From assembly GCF_019458805.1 (NCBI RefSeq), contig NZ_JAIBOA010000027.1, positions 1 to 64,000 on the forward strand: a DNA stretch of 64,000 bases, given 5' to 3'. Both the position numbers and the translations under genes were made by a program. Positions 15,335 to 23,559 of this stretch are shown piece after piece; positions within the stretch are counted from its first letter, which is position 1, and every line of letters begins with the position of its first letter. The notes under the pieces were generated by a model. It did not search any database, was not told the DNA's origin, and saw only the letters and a list, made by a program, of their open reading frames with translations. The stretch comes from Actinomadura parmotrematis (GTDB taxonomy: Bacteria > Actinomycetota > Actinomycetes > Streptosporangiales > Streptosporangiaceae).

Positions 15335-17116
15335 ATGGTGATCGTTCTCGGGTTCAACGGCTTCAGCAGGGGCGCCGGGCTGTTCGCCCGGCACTACAGG
15401 GCCACCGGGATCGATCGGCACATGCTCTTCGGGCACGACTCGGGGGCCGCGCTCGTGGTGGACGGGCGGCTCGCCGCCGCCGTCGAGCAGGAGCGCCTCA
15501 ACCGGGAGAAGAAGACCTCGGCGTTCCCGCTGGACGCGATCCGGTGGGTGCTGGACGAGGCCGGGCTGGCGCTCGGCGACGTGGACGCGTTCGCGTTCTC
15601 CTGGCGCTTCTCCGACGAGGTGCTGAACGCGATGATCGCCGAGATCGCGGACGGGGACGGCACCGCCGACCAGAAGTTCGGGCGGCTGAAGCGGCTCACC
15701 TCGATCTACGAGGGGATGTTCAGCCGGGCGGCGGTGCTCGGCGACTTCGAGGAGCACACCGGGTTCCGGATCGAGCCGGAGCGGCTGCGCACGGTGCCGC
15801 ACCACATCGCGCACCTGATGTGCGGGTACGGCATCTCGGGCGGCGGCGACACCGCGTTCCTCATCAGCGACGGGCGCGCGGAATGGCTGTCGGCCATCAT
15901 GGGCGAGATCCGCGGCGGTCAAGTCCGCGTCTTCGACGACGCGAGCATCGATTCGCGGCATTCGCTCGCGATGCTTTTCGGAGTGATCACCCGGTATCTG
16001 GGATTCACGCCGAACAATGACGAGTACAAGGTCATGGGGCTGGGCGGGTACGCCGAGCCGGCCGGGACGCCGCCCGGCAACCCGTTCCTGGAGCACGTCC
16101 TGGAGCTGCGAGAGGGCGGGACGTACCGGATCCCCTACCACCCGCGCGCCGTCCGGGCCTACTACGAGCTGTTCGACCGGATCTTCGGGACGGGGCCGGA
16201 GGGCCGCGAGGACTTCGCGCTCCGGGTCCGGGTGGCGCGCGCCGCCCAGGAGATGGTCGAAGTCGCCACCGCGCACCAGGTGGCCGCGCTGCGCGCGCGC
16301 AGCGACCTGCCCCGGCTGGTGTTCGAAGGCGGCCTCGCGCTGAACTGCGTGAACAACACCAAGCTGCTGGAGGAGTCGGGGTACGACGAGGTCGAGGTGA
16401 GTTACGGCGCCAGCGACCCGGGGGTGGCGATCGGGGCGGCGTTCTCCGTGGCGCACGAGGCGGGCGACGCGCTCGTCCCGCCGGTCTCGCCCTACCTCGG
16501 CCCCGAGTACGGCGACGCGGCGATCGAGGCGGCGCTCGAACGGTACGCCGGGCGCGTCCGCAGCCGCGTGCTGGACGACGTGGCCGCCGAGACGGCCGCG
16601 CTGCTGGAGGAGAAGGTCGTCGTCGGCTGGTACCAGGGGCGGACGGAGTACGGCCCGCGCGCGCTCGGCAACCGCAGCATCCTCGCCAACCCGCGGTTCG
16701 CCGACATTAAGGACATCATCAACACGCGCATCAAGCACCGCGAGCCGTTCCGGCCGTTCGCGCCGATCGTGCTGGAGGACATCGCGCCGGACGTCTTCGT
16801 CATGGGCAAGAAGCGGACGTCCCCGTACATGACGTTCGTGTTCCCGGTGCAGCCCGCCCACGTGGACGCGATCCCCGGCGCCGCGCACGTCGACGGGACC
16901 TCGCGCATCCAGACGGTGACGCGCGAGGGCAACCCGCTGATGGCCGAGCTGCTCGCGGCGTTCACCGCGCGGACCGGCGTCCCGTGCCTGATCAACACCT
17001 CGTTCAACGTGGCGGGCGAGCCGATCGTGAACGCGCCCGAGGAGGCCATCGCCTGCTTCCTGAACACCGAGATGGACTACCTGGTGCTCGGCCGCCGCCT
17101 GGTCACCAAGGCGTGA
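15335..17116 (+). CDS. O-carbamoyltransferase (TobZ/NodU family)
   Basis: The 593-residue protein has the N-terminal Kae1-like ASKHA domain (GHDSGAALVVDGRLAAAVEQE, metal/ATP His in VPHHIAHLMCGYG, and DEYKVMGLGGYAEP) and the C-terminal Carbam_trans_C domain (QGRTEYGPRALGNRSILANP, REPFRPFAPIV). Family members make carbamoyl-adenylate from carbamoyl phosphate and ATP and transfer it to a hydroxyl of a natural product. The ATG at 15335 follows AGAGGA. It is the leftmost enzyme of the amino-group-carrier/encapsulin region, and a carbamate on the final product is predicted. Confidence 0.9.
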   Translation: MVIVLGFNGFSRGAGLFARHYRATGIDRHMLFGHDSGAALVVDGRLAAAVEQERLNREKKTSAFPLDAIRWVLDEAGLALGDVDAFAFSWRFSDEVLNAMIAEIADGDGTADQKFGRLKRLTSIYEGMFSRAAVLGDFEEHTGFRIEPERLRTVPHHIAHLMCGYGISGGGDTAFLISDGRAEWLSAIMGEIRGGQVRVFDDASIDSRHSLAMLFGVITRYLGFTPNNDEYKVMGLGGYAEPAGTPPGNPFLEHVLELREGGTYRIPYHPRAVRAYYELFDRIFGTGPEGREDFALRVRVARAAQEMVEVATAHQVAALRARSDLPRLVFEGGLALNCVNNTKLLEESGYDEVEVSYGASDPGVAIGAAFSVAHEAGDALVPPVSPYLGPEYGDAAIEAALERYAGRVRSRVLDDVAAETAALLEEKVVVGWYQGRTEYGPRALGNRSILANPRFADIKDIINTRIKHREPFRPFAPIVLEDIAPDVFVMGKKRTSPYMTFVFPVQPAHVDAIPGAAHVDGTSRIQTVTREGNPLMAELLAAFTARTGVPCLINTSFNVAGEPIVNAPEEAIACFLNTEMDYLVLGRRLVTKA

Positions 17117-17903
17117 CTCCCGGCAGGTGGGCGAGGCGCAGCTCGCCGCCGGTCCCGGCGGCGAGCGCGGTGAGGGACGCGGTGCGGTCGGGCGGCGGGG
17201 TGCTGAGGACGAGGGTGACCGGTCCCGGCGCGTCCAGGACGAGGCGGGCGCAGAAGCCCGCAGCGGCGGGCGCGGGCGCCTCCCCCTCGACGAGCAGGAA
17301 CCGCGTCGCGCCCTTGCCGGGCGCGGCGCTCAGCAGGCCGAGCCGGGCCTGGCCGTCCGGCGCGGTCGTCTCGGCGGACGCCGCGAGGAAGTAGAGCGTC
17401 CCGCCCTCCGCGCGGACGGTCGCGCGCAGCACGGGCAGCCGCTCGGCGCGCCAGCGGGCGACGGCGGGCGGCAGGCCGGCGGCGCCGAGGGGGCGCGCGG
17501 CGGTGAGGCCCGCGCGGTCCAGCAGGCGGGTGAGCGTCACCGGGGAGATCCGGACGCCGAGGTCGCGCTCCAGCAGCGCGCAGAGCGCGGGCCGCGTCCA
17601 CAGCTCGCCGTCCGGAAGGCCGGCGTCCCGCGGACCCCGGCCCGCGAGGCCCGCCAGCACCTCGCGGACGCCGTCCCAGGTCAGCTTGGGCGGGCGGCCC
17701 GGGACGGGGCGCGCGCGCAGCGCGTCGGGGCCGCCCTCGCGGTAGGCGGCGAGCCATCCGTACACGGTGGAGCGACGCAGTCCGAGCCGTTCGGCCACGT
17801 CGGCGGGCCGCACCCCCTCCTCCACCCAGCGCACCGCGCGGAAGCGCAGCTCCTCCAGGGTCCGGTGGCCCAGCCTGCGGCCGTCGTCCTCGCGCACGCG
17901 CAC
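17103..17903 (-). CDS. Domesticated IS630-type transposase remnant, probable regulator
   Basis: The 266-residue protein has an IS630/Tc1-like N-terminus: an HTH (VRPADVAERLGLRRSTVYGW, about 32-51), the GRPPKLT AT-hook-like linker, and a winged helix (LWTRPALCALLERDLGVRIS, then TLTRLLDRAGL). The following region keeps the outline of the DDE_3 domain, but the first catalytic Asp (expected after LYFL) is Ala and the second (in the TLVLS segment) is Ser, so it cannot transpose. No terminal inverted repeats or target duplications were seen. The start is a GTG with several alternatives nearby. It overlaps the carbamoyltransferase gene by 14 bp and is divergent from the response regulator. Confidence 0.7.
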   Translation of the reverse strand: MRVREDDGRRLGHRTLEELRFRAVRWVEEGVRPADVAERLGLRRSTVYGWLAAYREGGPDALRARPVPGRPPKLTWDGVREVLAGLAGRGPRDAGLPDGELWTRPALCALLERDLGVRISPVTLTRLLDRAGLTAARPLGAAGLPPAVARWRAERLPVLRATVRAEGGTLYFLAASAETTAPDGQARLGLLSAAPGKGATRFLLVEGEAPAPAAAGFCARLVLDAPGPVTLVLSTPPPDRTASLTALAAGTGGELRLAHLPGVTPW

Positions 17904-18038
17904 ACGTGATCAAAGTCCAGTTACTTTTGAACGCGATAAAGGGGCCTAAAAAGCGCCCGAAAAGGGGGTGACGCACCCCGAGAGCCATGACACCATTTGA
18001 CAAATAGGACTTTTCGGCCGGTTGCGGAGGAGTACTTA

Positions 18039-18074
18039 ATGATCATCTGGAACCGGCGGGAATGGCGCCGCTGA
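18039..18074 (+). CDS. Possible 11-residue leader peptide upstream of the response regulator
   Basis: ATG at 18039 sits 7 nt after a strong GGAGGAG (18025-18031) and reads MIIWNRREWRR before TGA at 18072-18074. The frame overlaps the first 13 nt of the response-regulator gene, which itself has only a weak site (GGCGGGA). The arrangement suggests translational coupling or attenuation. It is short enough to have arisen by chance. Confidence 0.4.
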   Translation: MIIWNRREWRR

Positions 18075-18727
18075 GGGTCCTGGTGTGCGACGCGCTCCCG
18101 CTCGTGCGGGACGGGCTGCACACCATCCTGGACGCCCAGCAGGACGTGGAGGTGGTGGACGCCACCGAGAGCGGCATCCACGCGATCATGCTGGCCCGGA
18201 CGCGGCGGCCCGACGTCGTCGTCACCGGCCTCCAGCTCGTCGGGGTGCCCGGCCTGGAGCTGATCCGGCGGCTGCGCGCCGAGGGCCTGGACCCCGAGCC
18301 CCGGGTGGTGGTGCTCGCCATGAGCCACAGCGACGAGACGGTCACCGAGGTGCTGCGCGCCGGCGCGCACGGCCTGCTCACCGAGGACGCCACCCGGGAG
18401 GAGGTCGTCGCGACGATCCGGGCGGCGGGGCGCGGCCAGACGATGCTGTCGCCCGCCGTCGCGGCGCGGCTCGTCGACTGGTTCCGGCGGCGCGAGGTCT
18501 ACCCGCACGAGCTGCTCCGCCCGGCCGTCGCCGCGCTGACGCCGCGCGAGCGGCAGGTGCTGCTGCTCGTCGCGCAGGGCCGCTCGACCGAGGAGGTCGC
18601 GGGCGAGCTGTACATCGGCGTCAGCACCGTCCGCACCCACCTGCACCGGCTGCGCGCCAAGCTCGACCTGAAGGACCGCGCGCAGCTCGTCTCGTTCGCC
18701 TACCGGTCCGGGCTCATGTCGCACTGA
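18062..18727 (+). CDS. Atypical NarL/LuxR-family response regulator lacking the phospho-acceptor
   Basis: The 221-residue protein has a receiver-like domain (1-120) and a LuxR HTH (TPRERQVLLLVAQGRSTEEV, then VSTVRTHLHRLRAKL, about 160-205). Where NarL proteins read PDVVLMDL, this one reads PDVVVTGL, so the phosphorylated Asp is Gly56. The conserved Lys of the GYLLKDA segment also appears as Glu (GLLTEDA), and only one of the two N-terminal acidic residues (D10) is clear. It therefore probably responds to a ligand or to abundance rather than phosphorylation, as in other aspartate-less regulators of antibiotic clusters. There is no adjacent histidine kinase. Confidence 0.85.
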   Translation: MAPLRVLVCDALPLVRDGLHTILDAQQDVEVVDATESGIHAIMLARTRRPDVVVTGLQLVGVPGLELIRRLRAEGLDPEPRVVVLAMSHSDETVTEVLRAGAHGLLTEDATREEVVATIRAAGRGQTMLSPAVAARLVDWFRRREVYPHELLRPAVAALTPRERQVLLLVAQGRSTEEVAGELYIGVSTVRTHLHRLRAKLDLKDRAQLVSFAYRSGLMSH

Positions 18728-19643
18728 CGGCCCGCCGGGCGCGGGCCGCGACCGCCTGCGCGGTGATCCCGGCGCGGGCGACCAGGTGGGCCTGGTCGCC
18801 CGCGCCGGGGACGAAGGCGTCCGGCACCGCGACGCGCAGCACGCGGGGGCCGCCGGGCCGCTCGGCGGCGGCCTCGGCGACGGCCGAGCCGAGGCCGCCG
18901 GCGGCCCAGTGCTCCTCGACGGTGACGACCGGGCCGGGGCCGGCGAGGACCGCCGCGAGGTCCAGCGGCCGCACGGTGTGGACGTTCAGCACGCGCGCCC
19001 CGACGCCGTCCGCCGCGAGCAGCCCGGCGGCGTCCAGCGCCGCGAGCACCGGGTAGGGGCCGGCCGCGGCGATCGTGACGTCGGCGCCGTCGCGCAGCAG
19101 CTGCGCGCGGCCGAGCCGCGGCGGCTCGGGGGCGGGCGGCGGCTCGGGCGCGGCCTTGCGGCCGAGCCGCATGTAGACCGGGCCGGGGACGGCCGCGCTC
19201 TGGCGGATCAGCTCCTCGGCGGCGCCCGCGGTGTGCGGGACGAGGACGGTCATGCCGGGCAGCAGCCGCATGATCGCCAGGTCCTCCAGGGAGTGGTGCG
19301 TCGGGCCGAGGTGCCCGGCGGCGAGGCCGTCGTGCGTCGCCATGATCCGCACCGGCAGGCCGCAGAGCGCGATGTCGAGCTTGACGGCCTCCAGCGCGCG
19401 GGTCGCCGCGAACGCCGCCATCGTGTTGACGTAGGGGACGAACCCGGACTGGGCGAGGCCGGCGGCGACGCCCATGAGGTTCTGCTCGGCGATGCCGAGG
19501 TTGACGTAGCGGTCGGCGGCGGCGCCGAAGTCCACGCCCGCGAACAGGCCGGTGTCGCTGTCCAGGCAGACCGCGCGCGGGTCGGCGGCCAGCAGCTCGG
19601 GGACGAGGTCGCGGTAGGCGTCGCGGCAGGCCCGCGCGCTCAC
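18714..19643 (-). CDS. Split transketolase, C-terminal subunit
   Basis: The 309-residue protein is the pyrimidine-binding plus C-terminal half of a TPP-dependent transketolase. NLGIAEQNLMGVAAGLA carries the Glu that activates TPP, and MATHDGLAAGHLGPTHHSLED is the substrate-binding loop. The GTG at 19643 overlaps the stop of the N-terminal subunit gene (GTGA). Two-subunit transketolases of this kind accompany LysW-dependent pathways for unusual amino acids, where they move a two-carbon ketol unit onto a LysW-bound semialdehyde. Its 3' end overlaps the response-regulator gene by 14 bp. Confidence 0.85.
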   Translation of the reverse strand: MSARACRDAYRDLVPELLAADPRAVCLDSDTGLFAGVDFGAAADRYVNLGIAEQNLMGVAAGLAQSGFVPYVNTMAAFAATRALEAVKLDIALCGLPVRIMATHDGLAAGHLGPTHHSLEDLAIMRLLPGMTVLVPHTAGAAEELIRQSAAVPGPVYMRLGRKAAPEPPPAPEPPRLGRAQLLRDGADVTIAAAGPYPVLAALDAAGLLAADGVGARVLNVHTVRPLDLAAVLAGPGPVVTVEEHWAAGGLGSAVAEAAAERPGGPRVLRVAVPDAFVPGAGDQAHLVARAGITAQAVAARARRAVSAT

Positions 19644-20488
19644 CGGTCCGTCCCCCCGTCCGCGCGGCGGGCGGCGCGGAGCGCGGCGTGGGCGCGGCGC
19701 CGCTGGCGGTCGCCGAGGCGGGCGTAGTGGCTGCGGACCTGGCCCTCCACGAACGGCAGGCCCCGGCCCTTGACGGTGCGGGCGATGACGGCGACCGGGC
19801 GGTCCGGCGGGCCGGGCTTGCCGAGGACGTCGACCAGGGCGCGGACGTCGTGGCCGTCGACCTCGACCACCGTCCAGCCGAACGCGCGCCAGCGGTCGGC
19901 GAGGGGCTCCAGCCCGACGACGTCCTCGGTGCCGCCGGTGATCTGGAGGCCGTTGCGGTCGACGACGGCGGTGAGGCCGTCCAGCCGCAGCGACGCGGCC
20001 GCCATCGCCGCCTCCCACACCGACCCCTCCTGCAGCTCGCCGTCCCCGAGGACCACGAAGGTGCGGGCGGCCGACCCCGACAGCCGCGCGGCGAGCGCGA
20101 ACCCGACGCCGAGCGGCAGGCCGTGGCCGAGCGACCCGGTCGGGACCTCGACGCCCGGCGTCTCGGGCGCCGGATGCGCGGCGAAGCGGCCGCCGGGCTC
20201 GGCGTACCCGGCGAGGTCGGCGGCGGGGAAGAAGCCGCGCTCGGCGAGCACCGCGTACAGGCCGATGCCGGCGTGGCCCTTGCTGAGGACGAGGCGGTCC
20301 CGGCCCGGCGCGCGCGGCTCGGCGGGGTCGACGCGCAGCACCGCGAAGTACAGCGCCACGAGGATCTCCACCAGCGACATCGAGCCGCCCAGGTGGCCGC
20401 CCTCGGCGCCCGCGCACATCTCGACGATCCGCTCCCGGACGGACGCGCAGCGCCCGTCCAGGCCGGCCGCCGCGATCGGCTCGTTCAC
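19640..20488 (-). CDS. Split transketolase, N-terminal TPP-binding subunit
   Basis: The 282-residue protein carries the pyrophosphate-binding half of transketolase: GAEGGHLGGSMSLVEI (substrate loop), LSKGHAGIGLYAVLAE, GSLGHGLPLGVGFALA and the TPP motif GDGELQEGSVWEAA ending in DRNGLQ. It pairs with the downstream C-terminal subunit, and both would be needed for activity. The GTG start overlaps the LysZ stop by GTGA, placing the transketolase in the same transcript as the amino-group-carrier genes. Confidence 0.85.
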   Translation of the reverse strand: MNEPIAAAGLDGRCASVRERIVEMCAGAEGGHLGGSMSLVEILVALYFAVLRVDPAEPRAPGRDRLVLSKGHAGIGLYAVLAERGFFPAADLAGYAEPGGRFAAHPAPETPGVEVPTGSLGHGLPLGVGFALAARLSGSAARTFVVLGDGELQEGSVWEAAMAAASLRLDGLTAVVDRNGLQITGGTEDVVGLEPLADRWRAFGWTVVEVDGHDVRALVDVLGKPGPPDRPVAVIARTVKGRGLPFVEGQVRSHYARLGDRQRRRAHAALRAARRADGGTDR

Positions 20489-21318
20489 CCGTCTCCTCCT
20501 CCAAGCTCGATGCGGGTCGCCGCGCCCGCCAGGGCGCGGGTCAGCGGCCGGTCGCGGCGCCCGTCGGCGACCAGCACCTCGGGCACCCCGGCGGCGAGCG
20601 CCTCGCGGGCGGCGACGAGCTTCAGGCCCATGCCGCCCGCCCGGAACGGGGGCGGCCCGGACGCCGGGACGGCGCAGACGGGCAGCGCCGACGCCTCGTC
20701 CGCCGGGTCGGCGAGGACGCCGGGCGCGCCGGTCAGCAGCACCAGCGCCGCCGCGCCGACCGCGCCCGCGACGGCCGCCGCGACGCGGTCGGCGTCGGCG
20801 TTGACGGGGCGGCCGTCCTCGGCGAGGGCGGGCGGCCCGACCACCGGCAGGACGCCCGCGCCGAGCAGCGCGTGCAGCAGTCCGGCGTTCACGCCGGTGA
20901 CGCGGCCGCTGTGCACGTCGCGGACGACGACGCGCCGTCCGTCCTCCCACGCGCGGTGCGCGGCCTTGCGGCGCGCGCGCAGCAGACCGCCGTCCACGCC
21001 GCTCAGCCCGACCGCGCGGACGCCGTGTGCGTGCAGGCACGCGACGAGGCGGGGGCGGACGAGCCCGCTCAAGGCGAGCTGCACGACTTCCAGCGTCGCG
21101 GCGTCGGTGTGCCGGGTGGTGATGCCGTCGGGGGCGGTGAGGCGCCGCGCGGGCACGCCGAGCCGCGCGCCGAGCCGGTCGATATCGGCGGAGCCGCCGT
21201 GCACGAGCACGACGGGCCGTCCGGCGCGGAAGGTGGCGGCGACGTCCGCGCAGACGGCGTCCGGGTCCACCGCCGCGTTGCCGCCGGCCTTCACCACGAG
21301 GGGGCGCTGCGCGGGCAT
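20485..21318 (-). CDS. lysZ: LysZ-type kinase acting on LysW-bound amino acid
   Basis: The 277-residue protein is an amino-acid-kinase fold related to acetylglutamate kinase: VVKAGGNAAVDP near the N-terminus, VLVHGGSADID, the GRVTGVN segment and PVNADADRVAAAVAGA. LysZ phosphorylates the side-chain carboxylate of an amino acid held on LysW. It overlaps the reductase gene (TGATG) and the transketolase gene (GTGA). Whether the substrate is glutamate or alpha-aminoadipate cannot be decided by eye; the adjacent split transketolase favours glutamate by analogy with known carrier-protein pathways. Confidence 0.85.
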   Translation of the reverse strand: MPAQRPLVVKAGGNAAVDPDAVCADVAATFRAGRPVVLVHGGSADIDRLGARLGVPARRLTAPDGITTRHTDAATLEVVQLALSGLVRPRLVACLHAHGVRAVGLSGVDGGLLRARRKAAHRAWEDGRRVVVRDVHSGRVTGVNAGLLHALLGAGVLPVVGPPALAEDGRPVNADADRVAAAVAGAVGAAALVLLTGAPGVLADPADEASALPVCAVPASGPPPFRAGGMGLKLVAAREALAAGVPEVLVADGRRDRPLTRALAGAATRIELGGGDG

Positions 21319-22349
21319 CAGGCGGGGTGCAGGCCGGGGAAGGCCAGGCCGGTCCGCTCGGGCCAGCCCCGGCGGACGTTGAGGGACTGCACGGCGCCGC
21401 CCGCGCCGCCCTTGACGAGGTTGTCGAGCGCCGCGACGAGCGTCGCGCCGCCGCGGCCGTCCACCGCGAACCCGACGTCGCAGAGGTTCGACCCGGCGAG
21501 GATCTTGGGGTCGGGCAGCCGGTGCGGGCCGCGCCGCCGCGCGACCAGCCGCACGAACGGCTCGCCCGCGTACCGCTCCCGGTAGGCGCGCCACAGGTCG
21601 CGCTCCCCGGCGCCGCCCGCGAGCTTCGCGTGGCAGACGACCTGCACGCCGCGGACGGCCTCGACGCCGGTCGCGGTCATCCGCACGTCCAGCCCGGTGG
21701 CCTGGGCGATCTCGGCCTCGTGGCGGTGCCCGGCGGGCGCGAACACCCGCAGCGCGCCGCTCCGCTCGGCGTGGGTGTTGGCGGGGCCGGCGGTCGCGCC
21801 CGAGCCGCTGGAGCCGGTGCGGGCGTCCACCACCACGTCCGGTCCGATCAGTCCGGCAGCGGCGGCGGGGGCGAGCGCGAGGATCGCGGCGGTCGCCATG
21901 CAGCCGGGGACGCTGACGCGGTCGGCGTCCGCCAGCTCCTTGCGGTGCAGCTCGGGCAGCCCGCAGGCGAAGCCGCCCAGCAGGCCGGGCGCGGCGTGCG
22001 GCTCGCCGTAGTAGCGGGCGAAGACGGCGGGGTCGCGGAGCCGGAAGTCGGCCGACAGGTCCACCACCTGTTCGGCGAGGCCGAGGAACTCCGGCATCCG
22101 CGCCATCGTCTCGGTGTGCGGCGCCGCCGTGAACAGCACGTCCACCGGTTCGAGCGCGTCGGGAGCGACGAGCGTCAGGTCGGTGAAGCCGCGCAGGTTG
22201 GGGTGTGCGGCGTCGACGGGGCGTCCCGCCAGCCGCGCGGACGTCGCGACCGCCACTTCGACGTGCGGATGCCCGAGCAGCAGCCGCAGCAGCTCGCCGC
22301 CGATATAGCCCGAGGCCCCGACGACCCCGGCGCGCACGCGGTCAGGCAT
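21318..22349 (-). CDS. lysY: LysY/ArgC-type LysW-aminoacyl-phosphate reductase
   Basis: The 343-residue protein has an N-terminal NAD(P)-binding motif (GVVGASGYIGGELLRLL), the catalytic Cys in SVPGCMATAAILAL (about 153) and the later conserved TGSSGSG and GHRHEAEIAQ segments of N-acetyl-gamma-glutamyl-phosphate reductases. It would reduce the acyl phosphate made by LysZ to a semialdehyde on the carrier. It overlaps LysX by 8 bp and LysZ by 1 nt. A role in ordinary arginine synthesis is less likely because the gene sits among LysW, LysX and LysZ. Confidence 0.85.
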   Translation of the reverse strand: MPDRVRAGVVGASGYIGGELLRLLLGHPHVEVAVATSARLAGRPVDAAHPNLRGFTDLTLVAPDALEPVDVLFTAAPHTETMARMPEFLGLAEQVVDLSADFRLRDPAVFARYYGEPHAAPGLLGGFACGLPELHRKELADADRVSVPGCMATAAILALAPAAAAGLIGPDVVVDARTGSSGSGATAGPANTHAERSGALRVFAPAGHRHEAEIAQATGLDVRMTATGVEAVRGVQVVCHAKLAGGAGERDLWRAYRERYAGEPFVRLVARRRGPHRLPDPKILAGSNLCDVGFAVDGRGGATLVAALDNLVKGGAGGAVQSLNVRRGWPERTGLAFPGLHPA

Positions 22350-23202
22350 CGCGCACCGTCCGCGCGATCAGGTGGTCGGCGATGCGGGCGGCGACGTCGA
22401 TGCCGGTGGCGTCCTGGAAGCCGGTGAACTCCACGCCGTGGTTGACCTCCAGGACGCGGGTCCGGCCGGCGGCGTCCTCGATGAGGTCCACGCCCGCGAT
22501 CTCGGCGCCGGTCGCGTCGGCGGCGCGCGCCGCGAGCTTGGCGTGGTCGGGGCGGAGCGCGAGCGCCCGCGCGGACGCGCCGCGCGCCACGTTCGCCCGC
22601 CACTGCTCGCTGCGGTGCCAGGTCGCGCCGAGGGCCTCGCCGCCGACGACCACCACGCGGACGCTGCGCCCGCCCGCGACGAGCTCCTGCGCGAGGACGA
22701 TGTGCGCGCGGGGCGAGGGCAGCGCCGCGACGTGCTCCAGGACGGCGGCGGCCATGGCGCGGTCGGCGACCCGGGTGACGAGCCGCCCCCACGAGCCGAC
22801 CAGCGGCTTCACGACGGCGGGGTAGCCGAGCTCGTCGAGCGCGGCGAGCGCCGCCTCCGGCGTCAGCGCGAGGTGGGTGCGCGGGACGGGCAGGCCCGCC
22901 TGCCCGAGGGCGAGCGCGGTCCGCCACTTGTCGCCGCACACCTCGGTGGCGGCGGCCGAGTTCACCACGACGGCGCCCCGCGCCTCCAGCAGCGACCCCG
23001 CGTAGGCGGCGCGCGCCTGCCCGATCTCGCGGTTCAGCACGAGGGAGCGATCGGACGCGGCCGGCGCGCCCGCCAGCGTCCGCGTGTCCACGTGCACGCA
23101 GTCCGCTCCGCGCGCGCGCAGCGCGGCGATGATGCGCTTCTCCTCGGCCCGCACGCGGGAGGCGAGCACGACGACCGGGCCGCCCGGCACGGGACCGCTC
23201 AC
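22342..23202 (-). CDS. lysX: LysX-type ATP-grasp ligase charging LysW
   Basis: The 286-residue protein is a RimK-like ATP-grasp enzyme: YPAVVKPLVGSWGRLVTRV (ATP lysine and glycine-rich loop), IVLAQELVAGGRSVRVVVVG and the metal-binding LEVNHGVEFTGFQDATGID at the C-terminus. LysX joins the alpha-amino group of glutamate or aminoadipate to the C-terminal Glu of LysW. The NHGVEF form of the last motif is the one I associate with ArgX/bifunctional enzymes rather than NHTMEF, which would suit glutamate; this is suggestive only. The GTG start at 23202 overlaps the LysW stop (GTGA). Confidence 0.85.
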   Translation of the reverse strand: MSGPVPGGPVVVLASRVRAEEKRIIAALRARGADCVHVDTRTLAGAPAASDRSLVLNREIGQARAAYAGSLLEARGAVVVNSAAATEVCGDKWRTALALGQAGLPVPRTHLALTPEAALAALDELGYPAVVKPLVGSWGRLVTRVADRAMAAAVLEHVAALPSPRAHIVLAQELVAGGRSVRVVVVGGEALGATWHRSEQWRANVARGASARALALRPDHAKLAARAADATGAEIAGVDLIEDAAGRTRVLEVNHGVEFTGFQDATGIDVAARIADHLIARTVRDA

Positions 23203-23363
23203 TCGCCCCAGTCCTCCTCGACCTCCGGCGCGGGGGCGAGCGCGACCGGGTCCACGCCGACGACCTCCAGCTCGCCGGCGCACTCGGGGCACGCGACGAT
23301 CTCGTTGAGGTGGGGCGGCTCGGCGAGGACCACCGCGCCCTCGCACTCCGGGCAGCTGATCAT
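23199..23363 (-). CDS. lysW: LysW-type amino-group carrier protein
   Basis: The 54-residue acidic protein has a zinc ribbon CPEC (4-7) and CPEC (25-28) and ends EEDWGE, the hallmark C-terminus whose terminal Glu carries the substrate amino acid by an isopeptide bond. The second of two in-frame ATGs (23363) is chosen because GAAGGG lies 6 nt upstream of it, whereas it touches the first. It is the first gene of the transcript lysW-lysX-lysY-lysZ-transketolase. In actinomycetes such carriers serve specialised metabolism, not lysine supply. Confidence 0.92.
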   Translation of the reverse strand: MISCPECEGAVVLAEPPHLNEIVACPECAGELEVVGVDPVALAPAPEVEEDWGE

Positions 23364-23559
23364 GGGCATCCCTTCGGGGCGGGCGTCCGGTCAGGACGCG
23401 CTGCGATCGTAGGAAGGGCGGCGCCGCCGCGACCGTCGTCCAGGCGTCGAAACGGGGTGGACGCCGGGGGGCCGCCGGTGTCGACGCGCGGCTGACGGGG
23501 CCCGGCGGCGGCGGGTGTGAGCATGACCGGAGCCCCCGTCCGCCAGAGCAGGGAGTCCC
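23364..23559. promoter_or_regulatory. Divergent promoter region between lysW and the M20 hydrolase gene
   Basis: This 196-bp region holds both promoters. It contains CGGGGTGGACGCCGGGGG (23453-23470), which recurs exactly at 15263-15280 upstream of the carbamoyltransferase gene. On the lysW side a TACGAT -10-like hexamer (minus strand of 23404-23409) is visible. The shared 18-mer could be a common regulatory site, but a GC-rich match of this length can occur by chance. Confidence 0.4.

Noticed and set aside
17103..17903. Active IS630 insertion sequence
   Set aside because: Catalytic Asp residues are replaced and no terminal inverted repeats or TA duplications could be found around the gene.
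18714..23363. LysW/X/Y/Z set as primary lysine or arginine biosynthesis
   Set aside because: Actinomycetes use the diaminopimelate and acetylated ornithine routes; here the genes are fused in one transcript with a split transketolase and lie among carbamoyl-, sulfo- and acyl-transfer genes.
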